A stretch of 64,000 bases of DNA, taken from assembly GCA_945907065.1 (NCBI GenBank), contig CAMDSC010000009.1, forward strand, positions 16,999 through 80,998, read 5' to 3'. Position 1 is the stretch's first letter, and every line of letters starts with the position of its first letter. The notes under the pieces are model-generated. The model did not search any database, was not told the origin of the DNA, and saw only the letters and a program-made list of their open reading frames with translations. This document shows positions 46,018 through 54,798 of this stretch, in pieces. A program made the translations under genes and the position numbers. This DNA comes from Chitinophaga pinensis (GTDB lineage: Bacteria; Bacteroidota; Bacteroidia; NS11-12g; UBA9320).

Positions 46018-46323
46018 ATGATAGTATACAATGTAACTTTAAATGTAGACGAAATAATAAAAGAGGAGTGGCTTCAATGGATGAAAGAAATTCATCTTCC
46101 TGAAGTGATGGCCACTGGCAAATTCATTTCTTACGAAATGTATAAAATTCAGAATCACAATGTAGAGGATACCAGCAACAATTATAGTGTTCAATACAAG
46201 GCTAATTCCTTGGCAGATTATGAAGAATATGTAAATAAATTTGGTACTGCCTTAAAGCAAAAAACTTTGGAAAAATACGGCGATAAAATTCTAGCCTTTA
46301 GAACTATTTTAGAAAAAGTATAG
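46018..46323 (+). CDS. DUF4286 family protein
   Basis: A 101-residue protein with the hallmark MIVYNVTLNVDEIIKEEWLQWMKEIHLPEVMATGKF, as in DUF4286. It is small, cytosolic and of unknown function, and typical of Bacteroidota, where it often neighbours conserved cell-division or recombination genes. It follows xerD by 2 bases and probably shares its transcript. Confidence 0.85.
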   Translation: MIVYNVTLNVDEIIKEEWLQWMKEIHLPEVMATGKFISYEMYKIQNHNVEDTSNNYSVQYKANSLADYEEYVNKFGTALKQKTLEKYGDKILAFRTILEKV

Positions 46324-46353
46324 ATTAAAATTTAAATGAGATAGCTTATAAAA

Positions 46354-46803
46354 CTATTTCACTGCATAAATTCTATAAATCACTTTTCCTTCGGGTGTAT
46401 ATCCACCTGAACCAATGAAAACGGTATGGTTGAGCCAACTATAAGCCGGAGCAGCAGTTTCAAAAATAGGATTGGTTCTCCAGTAATATTCCGAAGTATC
46501 TAGGTCTTTTCCATCGTGAGAGAAAAGCATTTTTAATTTGGCAGGTTCTGCATGCATAAAACCGCCATAAGAAAGATAAATAATAGAACCATCTTCGGCT
46601 TGTATTGCAGCTCTAACATCTATTTTGTAGGTATCTGCTGATATGAATATTCCGAATTCTCCACCAACTGGCAATACCTTTCCTTTAATTTTTCCGGTAA
46701 CATCGCCACCATTTATCATAGCCATTAATCGTCCACCTTCCATATAATGAGGATTTAGAGTGGCCGTGATTTCAAATATTTCTTCAAGTTCTGGAGCTTT
46801 CAT
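46354..46803 (-). CDS. DUF3237 family protein
   Basis: A 149-residue beta-barrel protein of the DUF3237 (UPF0311) family: LEEIFEITATLNPH, GGRLMAMINGGDVTGKIKGKVLPVGGEF, then DVRAAIQAEDGSIIYLSYGGF and the closing AYSWLNHTVFIGSG. Function is unknown. It is preceded by a good promoter and separate from the lhgO gene. Confidence 0.85.
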   Translation of the reverse strand: MKAPELEEIFEITATLNPHYMEGGRLMAMINGGDVTGKIKGKVLPVGGEFGIFISADTYKIDVRAAIQAEDGSIIYLSYGGFMHAEPAKLKMLFSHDGKDLDTSEYYWRTNPIFETAAPAYSWLNHTVFIGSGGYTPEGKVIYRIYAVK

Positions 46804-46843
46804 AGCATTTATTTTAAAGGTTAAAAATTTTATTTGACAAGGA

Positions 46844-46873
46844 CAAAACTAAACGATTTTTAAAAGTTTGCAA
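46844..46873 (-). promoter_or_regulatory. Bacteroidota-type promoter of the DUF3237 gene
   Basis: On the minus strand TTG (46873-46871), exactly 19 bases of spacer and TAGTTTTG (46851-46844) match the consensus. The transcription start would be about 35 bases before the ATG at 46803. Confidence 0.6.
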
Positions 46874-46923
46874 TAAATAAATTCTAAAATTTTTTGAGAA
46901 GGTAATGGAAGACTTGTGACTTA

Positions 46924-48129
46924 TTAGCCCAACCTCTCAATAGCTAACTCTGCCACAGTTTGCCCAATACTTAATGACGAAGTAGCTGCAGGAGAAGGAG
47001 CATTCAAAATATTAATAATTCCGGGTTTTTCAACAATTTTAAAATCATCCAAAAGCCCGCCAGTTCTATCGCAAGCCTGTGCCCGAACCCCTGAACCAGC
47101 AGGAATCAAATCGCCTTTTTTTATACTTGGAACTAATTTTTGCAATGCTTTTGTAAATGCAGATTTAGAATAAGAACGGTAATATTCCCCAATTCCGGTT
47201 TTCCAGTATTTCATTGCCACTTTTCTAAATCCCGGCCAACTGAAACTGTTCCATAAATCTCCAAAATTAATATCTGTTTTTTTATAGCCTTCCCGCTTAA
47301 AAGCAAACACAGCATTAGGCCCGGCCTCTACTCCGCCATCTATCATCCTCGTGAAATGAACGCCTAAAAAAGGAAAATTAGGGTCGGGAACAGGGTATAT
47401 GAGATTTTTTACCAGATGTTGTTTTTCGGGTTTAATCATAAAATATTCTCCTCGGAAAGGAATAATTCGAGTATCCAAATTGGGTTCATTAATTTCAGCA
47501 ACTTTATCACTGTATAGCCCGGCACAGTTTATTACTAATCGAGTAACTATTTCCTGATTATCACTTTTTACACGGCTTTCATTTTCGCGTAAGTCAATTT
47601 TTGTAACCTTAAAGTTAAAAAGAATTTCGCCACCCATATTTTTTATCTTTTCAACTAATACATCACACACTTTTGTATAGTTAATTATCCCGGTTTGGGG
47701 AACATATAATCCCGCAATTCCACTGCAATTTGGCTCTCGTTCTTTAATTTCAGATTCGTTAAGTTTTAATATTCCTATCAGGCCATTTTCAAGGCCTCTT
47801 TCGTATAACATGTCCAACTGCGAAAGTTCTTTTTCAGAAGTTGCAACCACTATTTTTCCGCATAAATCATAAGTTATTTTATTGCTGTCGCAAAATTCTA
47901 ACAGCATTTTATAACCGTTAATACAATTAGTCGCTTTTAAACTTCCCGGTTTGTAATACAATCCGCTATGAATTACACCACTGTTATGCCCAGTTTGATG
48001 GGCTGCGGCAAGGTTTTCTTTTTCCAAAACAACTATTTGCAATTCAGGCTTTAAAGTTAAAAGCCGGTAGGCAGTTGCCAGCCCAACAATACCTCCTCCA
48101 ACAATTGCTATATCATACTTTTTTGACAT
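46924..48129 (-). CDS. lhgO: L-2-hydroxyglutarate oxidase
   Basis: A 401-residue FAD oxidoreductase of the DAO/LhgO family that oxidises L-2-hydroxyglutarate to 2-oxoglutarate. The N-terminal dinucleotide motif is IAIVGGGIVGLATAYRLL and the FAD-contact segment HQTGHNSGVIHSGLYYKPGSLKA is highly characteristic. The C-terminal RAQACDRTGGLLDDF and LNAPSPAATSSLSIG are typical. The length is normal. It is divergent from the metH N-terminal gene with an 80-base gap containing a palindrome. Confidence 0.92.
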   Translation of the reverse strand: MSKKYDIAIVGGGIVGLATAYRLLTLKPELQIVVLEKENLAAAHQTGHNSGVIHSGLYYKPGSLKATNCINGYKMLLEFCDSNKITYDLCGKIVVATSEKELSQLDMLYERGLENGLIGILKLNESEIKEREPNCSGIAGLYVPQTGIINYTKVCDVLVEKIKNMGGEILFNFKVTKIDLRENESRVKSDNQEIVTRLVINCAGLYSDKVAEINEPNLDTRIIPFRGEYFMIKPEKQHLVKNLIYPVPDPNFPFLGVHFTRMIDGGVEAGPNAVFAFKREGYKKTDINFGDLWNSFSWPGFRKVAMKYWKTGIGEYYRSYSKSAFTKALQKLVPSIKKGDLIPAGSGVRAQACDRTGGLLDDFKIVEKPGIINILNAPSPAATSSLSIGQTVAELAIERLG

Positions 48130-48152
48130 GGCGCAAAGGTAATTATTTATCT

Positions 48153-48180
48153 ATTGCTGTTGCTTTAAAGCAACGGCAAT
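48153..48180. promoter_or_regulatory. 28-bp imperfect palindrome between lhgO and the metH N-terminal gene
   Basis: ATTGC, one base, GTTGCTTTAAAGCAAC, one base, GCAAT. The inner 16 bases are perfectly palindromic and the outer 5-base arms also pair. It ends 7 bases before a TATTTTTG -7 element and covers the place of the -33 element, as an operator for a dimeric regulator would. Confidence 0.55.
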
Positions 48181-48187
48181 AAATCTC

Positions 48188-48195
48188 TATTTTTG
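48188..48195 (+). promoter_or_regulatory. -7 promoter element of the metH N-terminal gene
   Basis: TATTTTTG fits TAnnTTTG and lies 14 bases before the ATG at 48210. The -33 region falls inside the palindrome just upstream, where TTG at 48160-48162 gives a 25-base spacer, longer than usual. Confidence 0.45.
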
Positions 48196-48209
48196 TACTT
48201 TAAAATTTT

Positions 48210-49223
48210 ATGACCACAAAAGAAACCCTTCAAAATATTTTGGCCAAACGCATTATGGTTATTGATGGTGCAATGGGAACTATGATTCAGCAATACAAAT
48301 TGAGTGAAGAAGATTATCGTGGCCAGCGATTTAAAGATTACCCTCAGTCAGTAAAAGGAAATAATGACCTTTTAGTTTTAACTCAGCCCAAAATTATTGC
48401 AGATATTCATAAAGAATTTTTGAAGGCCGGAGCCGATATAATAGAAACCAATACTTTTAACGCCAACCATTATAGCATGGCGGATTATGCCATGGAAAAT
48501 CTGGTAACGGAAATAAATCTAGAAGCTGCAAAAATTGCCCGAAAAGTGGCCGACGAACAAACCGCTTTAACTCCTGAAAAACCGAGATTGGTGGCAGGAG
48601 CCATTGGCCCTACTAATAAAGCAGGTTCATTATCGCCGGATGTAAATAATCCCGGATATCGTTCTGTAACGTTTAATGATTTGGTTAAAGCATATTCTGA
48701 ACAAACCAATGCCTTGATTGACGGAGGAGTTGATCTGCTATTGGTAGAAACGGTTTTTGACACACTCAATAGTAAAGCCGCATTGTTTGCCATAAATACA
48801 ATTTTTGAAGAACGAAATATTGAAATGCCGGTGATGGTAAGCGGCACTATTACCGATGCTAGCGGACGAACCCTCAGCGGACAAACCCCTGAAGCTTTTT
48901 ATATTTCGATAAGTCATGCGGGATTATTTAGTGTTGGCTTAAATTGTGCTTTGGGTGCTGCGCAAATGCGACCGTTTATTGAAGAAATATCTGACGTGGC
49001 GGAGTGTTATGTGAGTTGCTATCCAAATGCAGGCTTGCCCAATGAATTTGGCGAATATGATGAAACCCCAGAACACATGGCCAAGGTTATTGAAGATTTT
49101 GCTAAAAGTGGATTTTTAAATATTGTTGGAGGTTGCTGCGGCACCACTCCAGCCCATATAAAAGCTATTGCCGATACAGTTGCAAAATATTCTCCTCGGG
49201 AACTTCCAGTTATCGTTGATTAA
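48210..49223 (+). CDS. metH: methionine synthase N-terminal module (homocysteine S-methyltransferase domain)
   Basis: A 337-residue protein equal to the first barrel of cobalamin-dependent MetH ([25 protein letters not shown]), which binds homocysteine through zinc. Zinc ligands are Cys in GLNCALG and the pair in [12 protein letters not shown]. The remaining MetH domains are missing from this gene and are found in a separate gene at 61596, so the enzyme is split. In other Bacteroidota the two halves commonly lie next to each other, from memory; here they are 12.4 kb apart. Confidence 0.92.
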   Translation: MTTKETLQNILAKRIMVIDGAMGTMIQQYKLSEEDYRGQRFKDYPQSVKGNNDLLVLTQPKIIADIHKEFLKAGADIIETNTFNANHYSMADYAMENLVTEINLEAAKIARKVADEQTALTPEKPRLVAGAIGPTNKAGSLSPDVNNPGYRSVTFNDLVKAYSEQTNALIDGGVDLLLVETVFDTLNSKAALFAINTIFEERNIEMPVMVSGTITDASGRTLSGQTPEAFYISISHAGLFSVGLNCALGAAQMRPFIEEISDVAECYVSCYPNAGLPNEFGEYDETPEHMAKVIEDFAKSGFLNIVGGCCGTTPAHIKAIADTVAKYSPRELPVIVD

Positions 49224-49689
49224 CTATTTTTATTAAATCATCTTCCAATGTTTTCGTTGGATTTTCAACAATTCTTCCGAGCTCCTTTCCTGATTTATCA
49301 ATAACAATAAATGTTGGAACAAATTTGATTTGTAATTTTTTATAAACTTCAGGAATTTGTTTTTCTTTGTTTACAAAAATTATTTCAAGGTCCTCTCTAG
49401 GAAACTGAATTGTTTCTAAAATTTTAATAAACCTTGGTAATTGCAACCTCGTATCGCTACACCACTCACCCCCGGCTATTATTATTTTTACATTGTTTAA
49501 CCCAAAAAGTGAATCAACTGCATTTTCAGAAACCTTATAATTTTTATATTCTTCTTTAAACCAACCATATTGCTTTAATTTATTTAAGACAATTATCCCT
49601 GTTCTATAATCCTCTTTCGTTTTTTTCAAAAGTTTACAGCCTGAAACTAGCATTAGTAAAACGGGGACTAATAATTTTAAAGCTTTCAT
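49210..49689 (-). CDS. thioredoxin-fold lipoprotein with a single active-site Cys
   Basis: A 159-residue lipoprotein (signal [16 protein letters not shown], Cys18) with a thioredoxin-like fold. The active-site region is [15 protein letters not shown] and the cis-Pro is in FVPTFIVID. In place of CxxC there is CSDT, so only one redox Cys is left, and a classical disulfide exchange is not expected. It may be a thiol peroxidase-like or binding protein. It overlaps the converging metH N-terminal gene by 14 bases at their 3' ends. Confidence 0.72.
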   Translation of the reverse strand: MKALKLLVPVLLMLVSGCKLLKKTKEDYRTGIIVLNKLKQYGWFKEEYKNYKVSENAVDSLFGLNNVKIIIAGGEWCSDTRLQLPRFIKILETIQFPREDLEIIFVNKEKQIPEVYKKLQIKFVPTFIVIDKSGKELGRIVENPTKTLEDDLIKIVNQR

Positions 49690-49751
49690 TTATTACTTTT
49701 TGTTCTTTGAAATTGAGTTGGTAAAAGTAATATTTGTCACAAGGAAAATAG

Positions 49752-51569
49752 ATGAATAAAAAAGCAAAAAACAATAAACCGACCGATACAAAACAGAAAG
49801 ACTACTTTTTGCCTTTCCTCTTTCTTGCCACTATTTTGGTATTTATAAAAGGCATGTCGTCTGATATTCTAAATTTTGATGATAACGAATATTTTGAAAA
49901 CTATCCTGAAGTGGTGAATCTGAGTTTTCAAAGCATTAAAACATATTTTACAAGCTATTATGTATTGATGTATCAGCCACTGCCAATGCTAAGTTTTGCA
50001 CTTACTTATTCCTTTTTTAAACTCGACCCAACCGCCCATCACATCATTAATTTAGGGCTTCACCTTTTTAATATTTATTTGGTTTATCTGTTTATTGGCA
50101 AACTCACCGATAAACCAATTATAAAGAGAATCGTTGCTTTTCTTTTTGCGCTTCATCCGTTGGTCGTTGAGGCCGTCATGTGGTTTTCGTGCCGAAGCAG
50201 CGGTATGTATGTTTGCTTTTATCTGTTGGGCTTGCTTGCCTATTTGCAATACCGAAAAGAGGATAAGTTTAAATATTTAATTATTTGTAGCATTTGGTTT
50301 GTTCTTTCTCTTTTATCCAAAGCACAGGCGGTTACTTTTCCACTGGCATTGATGGTTATTGATGTTTTTATTTATAAAATTTCCATTAGTAAAAAGCTGA
50401 TTGTAAATAAAATCCCTTTTTTACTGCTCTCGCTTTTGTTTGGAGTAATTACACTGCTCAACAAAGACACTGCCAACAATATCACTTACAGTGTAGCCAA
50501 TTATTCTTTAACTGATTATTTCTTTTTGCTCAACTATGAAATGCTTTGGTATTTCTTAAAAGTTGTTTGGCCTACAAATTTGGCCCCCATTTATGTTTAT
50601 CCTCCTAAAATTGACGGTTTGTTGCCATTCGTATACTACATAGCTCCGGTAATTATAGCAGCCGTCGTTTATTGGGTTTATAAAAGTTTTAAAACCCGTT
50701 CTTATGTTGCATTTGGCATTTTATTGTTTTTTGCAATATTATCTGTAAGCCTTCAAATTTTGCCATCACGCCAAGTAATAGTGGCCGACCGCTACAGTTA
50801 TTTACCCAATATTGGTTTGTTTTTTATTATAGCAAATCTATATGTTGATTGGGTGGAAGAAAAAATTAATTGGTTAAAAAATTTCAATGGAAAACAGTAT
50901 TTGCTGTATTTTGCAGCAGCAGTTTTAATGTTTCTTTCGTTTAATCAAATAAAAATTTGGAAAAGTAATATGACTCTCGCTGACAGGATTATTGAAGCCA
51001 ATCCTGAAACAGATTATATAGGACGAGCTTATGGAATAAGAGCCAATTATAAAAAGGATGTTTTAAAAGATTTGCCCTCTGCACTTGCCGATTATCAAAA
51101 AGCATTAGAATTGGACTCCGCCGACTGGATTGCCAGTTATCAAGCCGGTTTGATTTATAAATCACTTGGTGATAATTCAAAAGCGATAGCTTATTTTAAC
51201 AAAGCTCACGCAAGTGATATTAAAAATCCGTTGCCATTGTGCGATATTGGGGTTATTCAAATGGAACTTAGAAATTATGATTTATCTTTAAAATTAGCAG
51301 ATTCTGCAATAAAAGTATCTCCCAATTATGCAAAAGCATTGAATTTAAAAGCCGCTTCTTTATTAAATTTAGGAAAGGCCATTGATGCTGAAAAGTATTT
51401 TACCAAAGCAATAGAAGCCTATCCTAATTATACCGAAGCGATTAAAAACAGAGGAATAGTAAGATTAAAAAACCTTAATAATAAAGAAGGAGCTTGTGCT
51501 GATTTCAGAAAAGCAGCGGAATTGGGTGAGCCCGGAATGGATCAAATATTGAAAGATTACTGTAATTAG
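49752..51569 (+). CDS. multi-pass membrane protein with C-terminal TPR repeats (TMTC/GT39-like)
   Basis: A 605-residue protein. The N-terminal part (to about 400) has about 10 hydrophobic segments and the pattern of GT-C/TMTC-like proteins (FDDNEYFENYPEV in the first loop, YQPLPMLSFALTY, HHIINLGLHLFNIY, FALHPLVVEAVMWFSCRSS, DRYSYLPNIG). Residues about 430-600 are four or five TPR repeats (ALADYQKALELDSADWIASYQAGLIYKSLGD...). It is probably an inner-membrane protein glycosyltransferase-like enzyme or scaffold; the substrate is unknown. A tRNA-Phe gene follows. Confidence 0.78.
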   Translation: MNKKAKNNKPTDTKQKDYFLPFLFLATILVFIKGMSSDILNFDDNEYFENYPEVVNLSFQSIKTYFTSYYVLMYQPLPMLSFALTYSFFKLDPTAHHIINLGLHLFNIYLVYLFIGKLTDKPIIKRIVAFLFALHPLVVEAVMWFSCRSSGMYVCFYLLGLLAYLQYRKEDKFKYLIICSIWFVLSLLSKAQAVTFPLALMVIDVFIYKISISKKLIVNKIPFLLLSLLFGVITLLNKDTANNITYSVANYSLTDYFFLLNYEMLWYFLKVVWPTNLAPIYVYPPKIDGLLPFVYYIAPVIIAAVVYWVYKSFKTRSYVAFGILLFFAILSVSLQILPSRQVIVADRYSYLPNIGLFFIIANLYVDWVEEKINWLKNFNGKQYLLYFAAAVLMFLSFNQIKIWKSNMTLADRIIEANPETDYIGRAYGIRANYKKDVLKDLPSALADYQKALELDSADWIASYQAGLIYKSLGDNSKAIAYFNKAHASDIKNPLPLCDIGVIQMELRNYDLSLKLADSAIKVSPNYAKALNLKAASLLNLGKAIDAEKYFTKAIEAYPNYTEAIKNRGIVRLKNLNNKEGACADFRKAAELGEPGMDQILKDYCN

Positions 51570-51589
51570 AAGGAAAGTCAAATATTCGG

Positions 51590-51620
51590 TTTGTATTTAA
51601 AAACAATAATTTTATATTTG
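51590..51620 (+). promoter_or_regulatory. promoter of tRNA-Phe, textbook Bacteroidota consensus
   Basis: TTTG (51590-51593), exactly 19 bases, then TATATTTG (51613-51620). This is a complete match to TTTG-N19-TAnnTTTG, 15 bases before the tRNA. It is the strongest promoter in the window and supports the phylum assignment. Confidence 0.85.
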
Positions 51621-51635
51621 CAGCCCTTTAAAAAA

Positions 51636-51708
51636 GGTGCGGTAGCTCAGTCGGTAGAGCAAAGGACTGAAAATCCTTGTGTCGCCGGTTCGATCCCGGC
51701 CCACACCA
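51636..51708 (+). tRNA. tRNA-Phe (anticodon GAA)
   Basis: A 73-base cloverleaf: acceptor GGTGCGG/CCACACC, D arm GCTC-AGTCGGTA-GAGC, anticodon arm AAGGA-CTGAAAA-TCCTT with GAA at 34-36, variable GTGTC, T arm GCCGG-TTCGATC-CCGGC, discriminator A. No CCA is encoded (ACT follows). Acceptor positions 5 and 68 are C and A, which do not pair; the other stems are complete. It is flanked by a strong promoter and a terminator, forming a single-gene unit. Confidence 0.95.
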
Positions 51709-51715
51709 CTTTTCT

Positions 51716-51748
51716 TCCCGTCATTTTTTTAATGACGGGATTTTTTTT
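51716..51748 (+). terminator. Rho-independent terminator of tRNA-Phe
   Basis: TCCCGTCATT pairs with AATGACGGGA around a T5 loop, followed by eight T. It lies 8 bases after the tRNA and 9 bases before the glycosyltransferase gene, whose transcription therefore needs its own promoter or readthrough. Confidence 0.9.
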
Positions 51749-51756
51749 ATAAAGCA

Positions 51757-52773
51757 ATGCAACCCAAAGTTTCAATAGTCATCCTTAACTATAATACCCG
51801 GCATTTTTTACAAAAATTCCTTCCTGGAGTATTGGCTACAGATTATGAAAATTTTGAAGTTGTGCTCGTTGATAACGCTTCAAAAGATGATTCTGTAGAA
51901 TTTGTAAGACAAAATTTCCCAACAGTTAAAATTATAGTATTAAGTGAAAATTATGGATTTGCCGGAGGTTACAACAAAGCCTTAGCGCAAGTAAAAGCGG
52001 ATTATTTTGTACTTCTTAATTCGGATGTTGAAGTTCCTAAAGATTGGTTAAAGCCATTGGTGGCTTTGGCTGAAAGTGATTTTAAAATTGCTGCTATACA
52101 ACCCAAATTATTAGACTATAAAGATAAAACAAAATTTGAATATGCTGGTGGGTCGGGTGGTTTTATTGATAAATACGGTTATCCGTTTTGTCGCGGAAGA
52201 TGGTTTAATCATTTAGAAATGGATAATGGCCAATACAATGATAGCCGTGAAATTTTTTGGGCTACCGGTGCGTGTTTTTTAATTCGTTCCAAATATTGGG
52301 AACAAGCCAATGGCTTGGATGAAGACTTTTTTGCCCACATGGAAGAAATAGATTTGTGCTGGCGACTGAAAAATTCCGGATATAAAATAATGGTTTGCCC
52401 TCAGTCTGTGGTTTATCATGTTGGTGGAGGAACTTTGCCGGTTGGTAATCCTCGCAAAACCTATCTAAATTTTAGAAACGGGCTGTTTTTATTGTGCAAA
52501 AACCTACATAGTTCAAGGCTTTGGCAGGTTTTATTCATTCGGTTTGTAATGGATGGATTAGCAGGTATAAAATTTTTAACCGAATTTAAATTTCGTGAAA
52601 TAGGAGCAATTCTTAAAGCTCATATGGTTTTTTATTCGCAACTCAGATATTGGTTAAAAAAACGAAAACTCTCAACTCCACAAACATTGAAGCCTGAAAA
52701 TATGTACCAACGCAGCATGGTTTTTGATTTTTATCTAAAAGGAAAACGAAAGTTTTCGGAAACTGAATTGTAG
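51757..52773 (+). CDS. family 2 glycosyltransferase (rhamnosyltransferase-like)
   Basis: A 338-residue GT-A glycosyltransferase. VSIVILNYNTRHFLQKFL opens the nucleotide-sugar domain; VDNASKDDS and FVLLNSDVEVPKDWL (D-x-D-like) bind the metal and sugar nucleotide; FWATGACFLIRSKYW and FFAHMEEIDLCWRLKNSGYKI are acceptor-site motifs. The C-terminal 100 residues hold an amphipathic or hydrophobic segment. It probably adds a sugar to a cell-surface glycan. Start ATG at 51757, just after the tRNA terminator. The sugar is unknown. Confidence 0.88.
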   Translation: MQPKVSIVILNYNTRHFLQKFLPGVLATDYENFEVVLVDNASKDDSVEFVRQNFPTVKIIVLSENYGFAGGYNKALAQVKADYFVLLNSDVEVPKDWLKPLVALAESDFKIAAIQPKLLDYKDKTKFEYAGGSGGFIDKYGYPFCRGRWFNHLEMDNGQYNDSREIFWATGACFLIRSKYWEQANGLDEDFFAHMEEIDLCWRLKNSGYKIMVCPQSVVYHVGGGTLPVGNPRKTYLNFRNGLFLLCKNLHSSRLWQVLFIRFVMDGLAGIKFLTEFKFREIGAILKAHMVFYSQLRYWLKKRKLSTPQTLKPENMYQRSMVFDFYLKGKRKFSETEL

Positions 52774-52778
52774 GGCTT

Positions 52779-53204
52779 TTATTTTTCTATCAAATGTCTC
52801 AGCCCTAACTCATATCCTTCCAACCCCAATCCTGAAATATTTCCTTTGCAGGCTCCCAAAAGCAAATCATTATGACGAGCTGTTTCACGATTGTAAATGT
52901 TAGAAATATGAATACCTATAACAGTTGATTTAACAGATTTTACAGCATCGGCAACGGCTATGCTAGTGTGGCTGTAACCTCCGGCATTTAATAAAATTCC
53001 ATCCAGCTCAAATCCCCATTCCTGTATTTTAGTAATTAATTCTCCTTCAATATTACTTTGAAAATAAACTAATTCCGCCATTTCTTTAAACTGGTTTTTA
53101 AGTTTATCAAAATAATCCTCGAAGGATGTATGGCCATAAATTTCCGGTTCGCGTTTGCCCAATAGATTAAGGTTGGGGCCGTTTATGATTCCTATTTTTT
53201 TCAA
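52779..53204 (-). CDS. aroQ: type II 3-dehydroquinate dehydratase
   Basis: A 141-residue dodecameric enzyme forming 3-dehydroshikimate in the shikimate pathway. KIGIINGPNLNLLGKREPEIYG holds the active-site Asn/Arg, NAGGYSHTSIAVADA the catalytic region and IHISNIYNRE the His/Asn/Arg loop. The start codon is TTG at 53204; no ATG or GTG lies upstream in frame, and the conserved N-terminus begins here. A -7-like element (TACATTTG) lies about 17 bases upstream. Confidence 0.93.
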   Translation of the reverse strand: MKKIGIINGPNLNLLGKREPEIYGHTSFEDYFDKLKNQFKEMAELVYFQSNIEGELITKIQEWGFELDGILLNAGGYSHTSIAVADAVKSVKSTVIGIHISNIYNRETARHNDLLLGACKGNISGLGLEGYELGLRHLIEK

Positions 53205-53220
53205 AGTAAAAGAAGAAATG

Positions 53221-53228
53221 CAAATGTA
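53221..53228 (-). promoter_or_regulatory. -7 promoter element of aroQ
   Basis: TACATTTG on the minus strand fits TAnnTTTG and implies a transcription start about 10 bases before the TTG start codon at 53204. No clear -33 is seen. Confidence 0.35.
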
Positions 53229-53273
53229 ACCATTTAGATGTTTAAACGTTTGATTGGCTCTATGGCATATTTC

Positions 53274-53307
53274 TTGTAAAAATGCCCTTTAATGTTACCT
53301 ATCTTTG
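53274..53307 (+). promoter_or_regulatory. promoter of the OstA-like gene, deciding its start
   Basis: TTG (53274-53276), 23 bases, TATCTTTG (53300-53307). The predicted transcription start (about 53313) lies after the first in-frame ATG at 53292, so translation should begin at the ATG at 53313, with little or no leader. Confidence 0.45.
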
Positions 53308-53312
53308 CCGTA

Positions 53313-54797
53313 ATGCGGCACTTAGCATTTCTTCTTTTTTGTTTCCCTGTTCTTTTGTTGGCACAAAACAAAGAACCCATTACTATTAATAATGCCGATT
53401 ATCTGGATTTTAATAAAAACTATGCCAATGCAGAGCGGTTGGTAGGCCATGTAAGTATGAGCCAGGGTAATATGACCCTTACCTGCGACAGTGCCTGGTT
53501 TTGGAAAGATGAAAATAAAATGGAAGCCTTTGGTCATGCGTTTTTAAACCAAACCGGCGGCACCATGGTGTGGAGCGATTACATGCTGTATAACGGTAAT
53601 ACAAAAATGGCCAGTGCCCAGCGTAATGTGAGAATGACCGACGGAAAAATGAGCCTTACCACAGATGCTATTCAATACGATGTAACCAACAAAATAGCAT
53701 ACTACACAACCGGAGGAAATATAAAAGATGGTGAAAATACCATGACCAGCCGCTCGGGAAGTTATTATTCCAAAAGCCGTGAATATTTTTTTAAAGGAAA
53801 AATAAAATTGGTAAACCCCGAGTATACCATGACAAGTGATACCTTGAATTATAACGGAAATACAGAAACTGCATATTTCTTTGGGTCAACGTATATCACA
53901 AGTACCGATAATCTTCTTTACTGCAACTATGGCTGGTATGATACTAAAAAAAATACCTGCCAGTTTAGCAAACGGGCTTATATATTGAGTAAGGAAAACC
54001 GAATTGATTCAGACAGTTTTTTATACAATCGCAATACTGGCATTGGTCGTGCTTTTGGTAATATTAGCTTGACAGACACGGTTCAAAAAATTTTAATTAA
54101 AGGCAAAAAAGGAATTCACAATCGGTTTGAAAAAACTACGTTGATTAGCGGAAATGCCATAGCTATTAAAAAATTGGAAGAAGATTCTTTGTTTATAAAA
54201 GCTGATTATTTTTTTGATAAACTGGATACTTCCAGCAAAAAGAGAACTTTGGCGGCTTATGGCGGTGCCAAAATTTTTAAACCCGATTTGCAAGGAATGG
54301 CGGATAGTTTGAGTTATTCTTTAACCGATTCCGTCATCCGTTTTTTTAAAGAACCCGTGATGTGGAACGAAGCCAATCAAACCACCGGCGATACCATTTT
54401 TATTTTTCAAAAAGGCAAAACCATTGACCGAATGGTAGTGCTACAAAATGCAATGGTGGTAATGGAAGATGCTCCAGGATTATACAATCAGATAAAGGGT
54501 AAAAAACTTTATGGCTTGTTTTCCAAAAACAAATTGTACAGAGTAAATGTGCGGGGCAATGGCCAAAGTGTGTATTATGCCAAGGAAAATGATAACAAAT
54601 ATTCCGGCGTAAATTATGTGGAATGCACCAATATGATTATAGCCATTGATTCTAACAAGGTGAAAAAGGTAACATTTTTGGTGTCACCCAAAAGCACCTT
54701 TTATCCAATAGATAAATTTCCGGCTGAGCGGGCCAAACTCCGTGGATTTAGCTGGCTGATAGAAAAACGGCCTAAGCGGAAAGATTTTGAGTTTTAG
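53313..54797 (+). CDS. OstA-like protein (LptA/LptD N-domain family)
   Basis: A 494-residue protein from the ATG at 53313 (MRHLAFLLFCFPVLLLAQ, a signal peptide). The mature part is a long chain of OstA-type strands (AERLVGHVSMSQGNMTLTCDSAWFW, NKMEAFGHAFLNQTGGTMVWSD, TETAYFFGSTYI...), the beta-jellyroll fold of LptA and LptD N-termini, which ferries lipopolysaccharide across the periplasm. Bacteroidota carry long OstA proteins of this kind. Function is by analogy. A palindromic element lies right downstream. Confidence 0.82.
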   Translation: MRHLAFLLFCFPVLLLAQNKEPITINNADYLDFNKNYANAERLVGHVSMSQGNMTLTCDSAWFWKDENKMEAFGHAFLNQTGGTMVWSDYMLYNGNTKMASAQRNVRMTDGKMSLTTDAIQYDVTNKIAYYTTGGNIKDGENTMTSRSGSYYSKSREYFFKGKIKLVNPEYTMTSDTLNYNGNTETAYFFGSTYITSTDNLLYCNYGWYDTKKNTCQFSKRAYILSKENRIDSDSFLYNRNTGIGRAFGNISLTDTVQKILIKGKKGIHNRFEKTTLISGNAIAIKKLEEDSLFIKADYFFDKLDTSSKKRTLAAYGGAKIFKPDLQGMADSLSYSLTDSVIRFFKEPVMWNEANQTTGDTIFIFQKGKTIDRMVVLQNAMVVMEDAPGLYNQIKGKKLYGLFSKNKLYRVNVRGNGQSVYYAKENDNKYSGVNYVECTNMIIAIDSNKVKKVTFLVSPKSTFYPIDKFPAERAKLRGFSWLIEKRPKRKDFEF

Positions 54798-54798
54798 T

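Noticed and set aside
48130..48209. A SAM or cobalamin riboswitch before the metH N-terminal gene
   Set aside because: Only 80 bases separate the divergent genes, and no riboswitch core is visible; only a dyad and a -7 element are.
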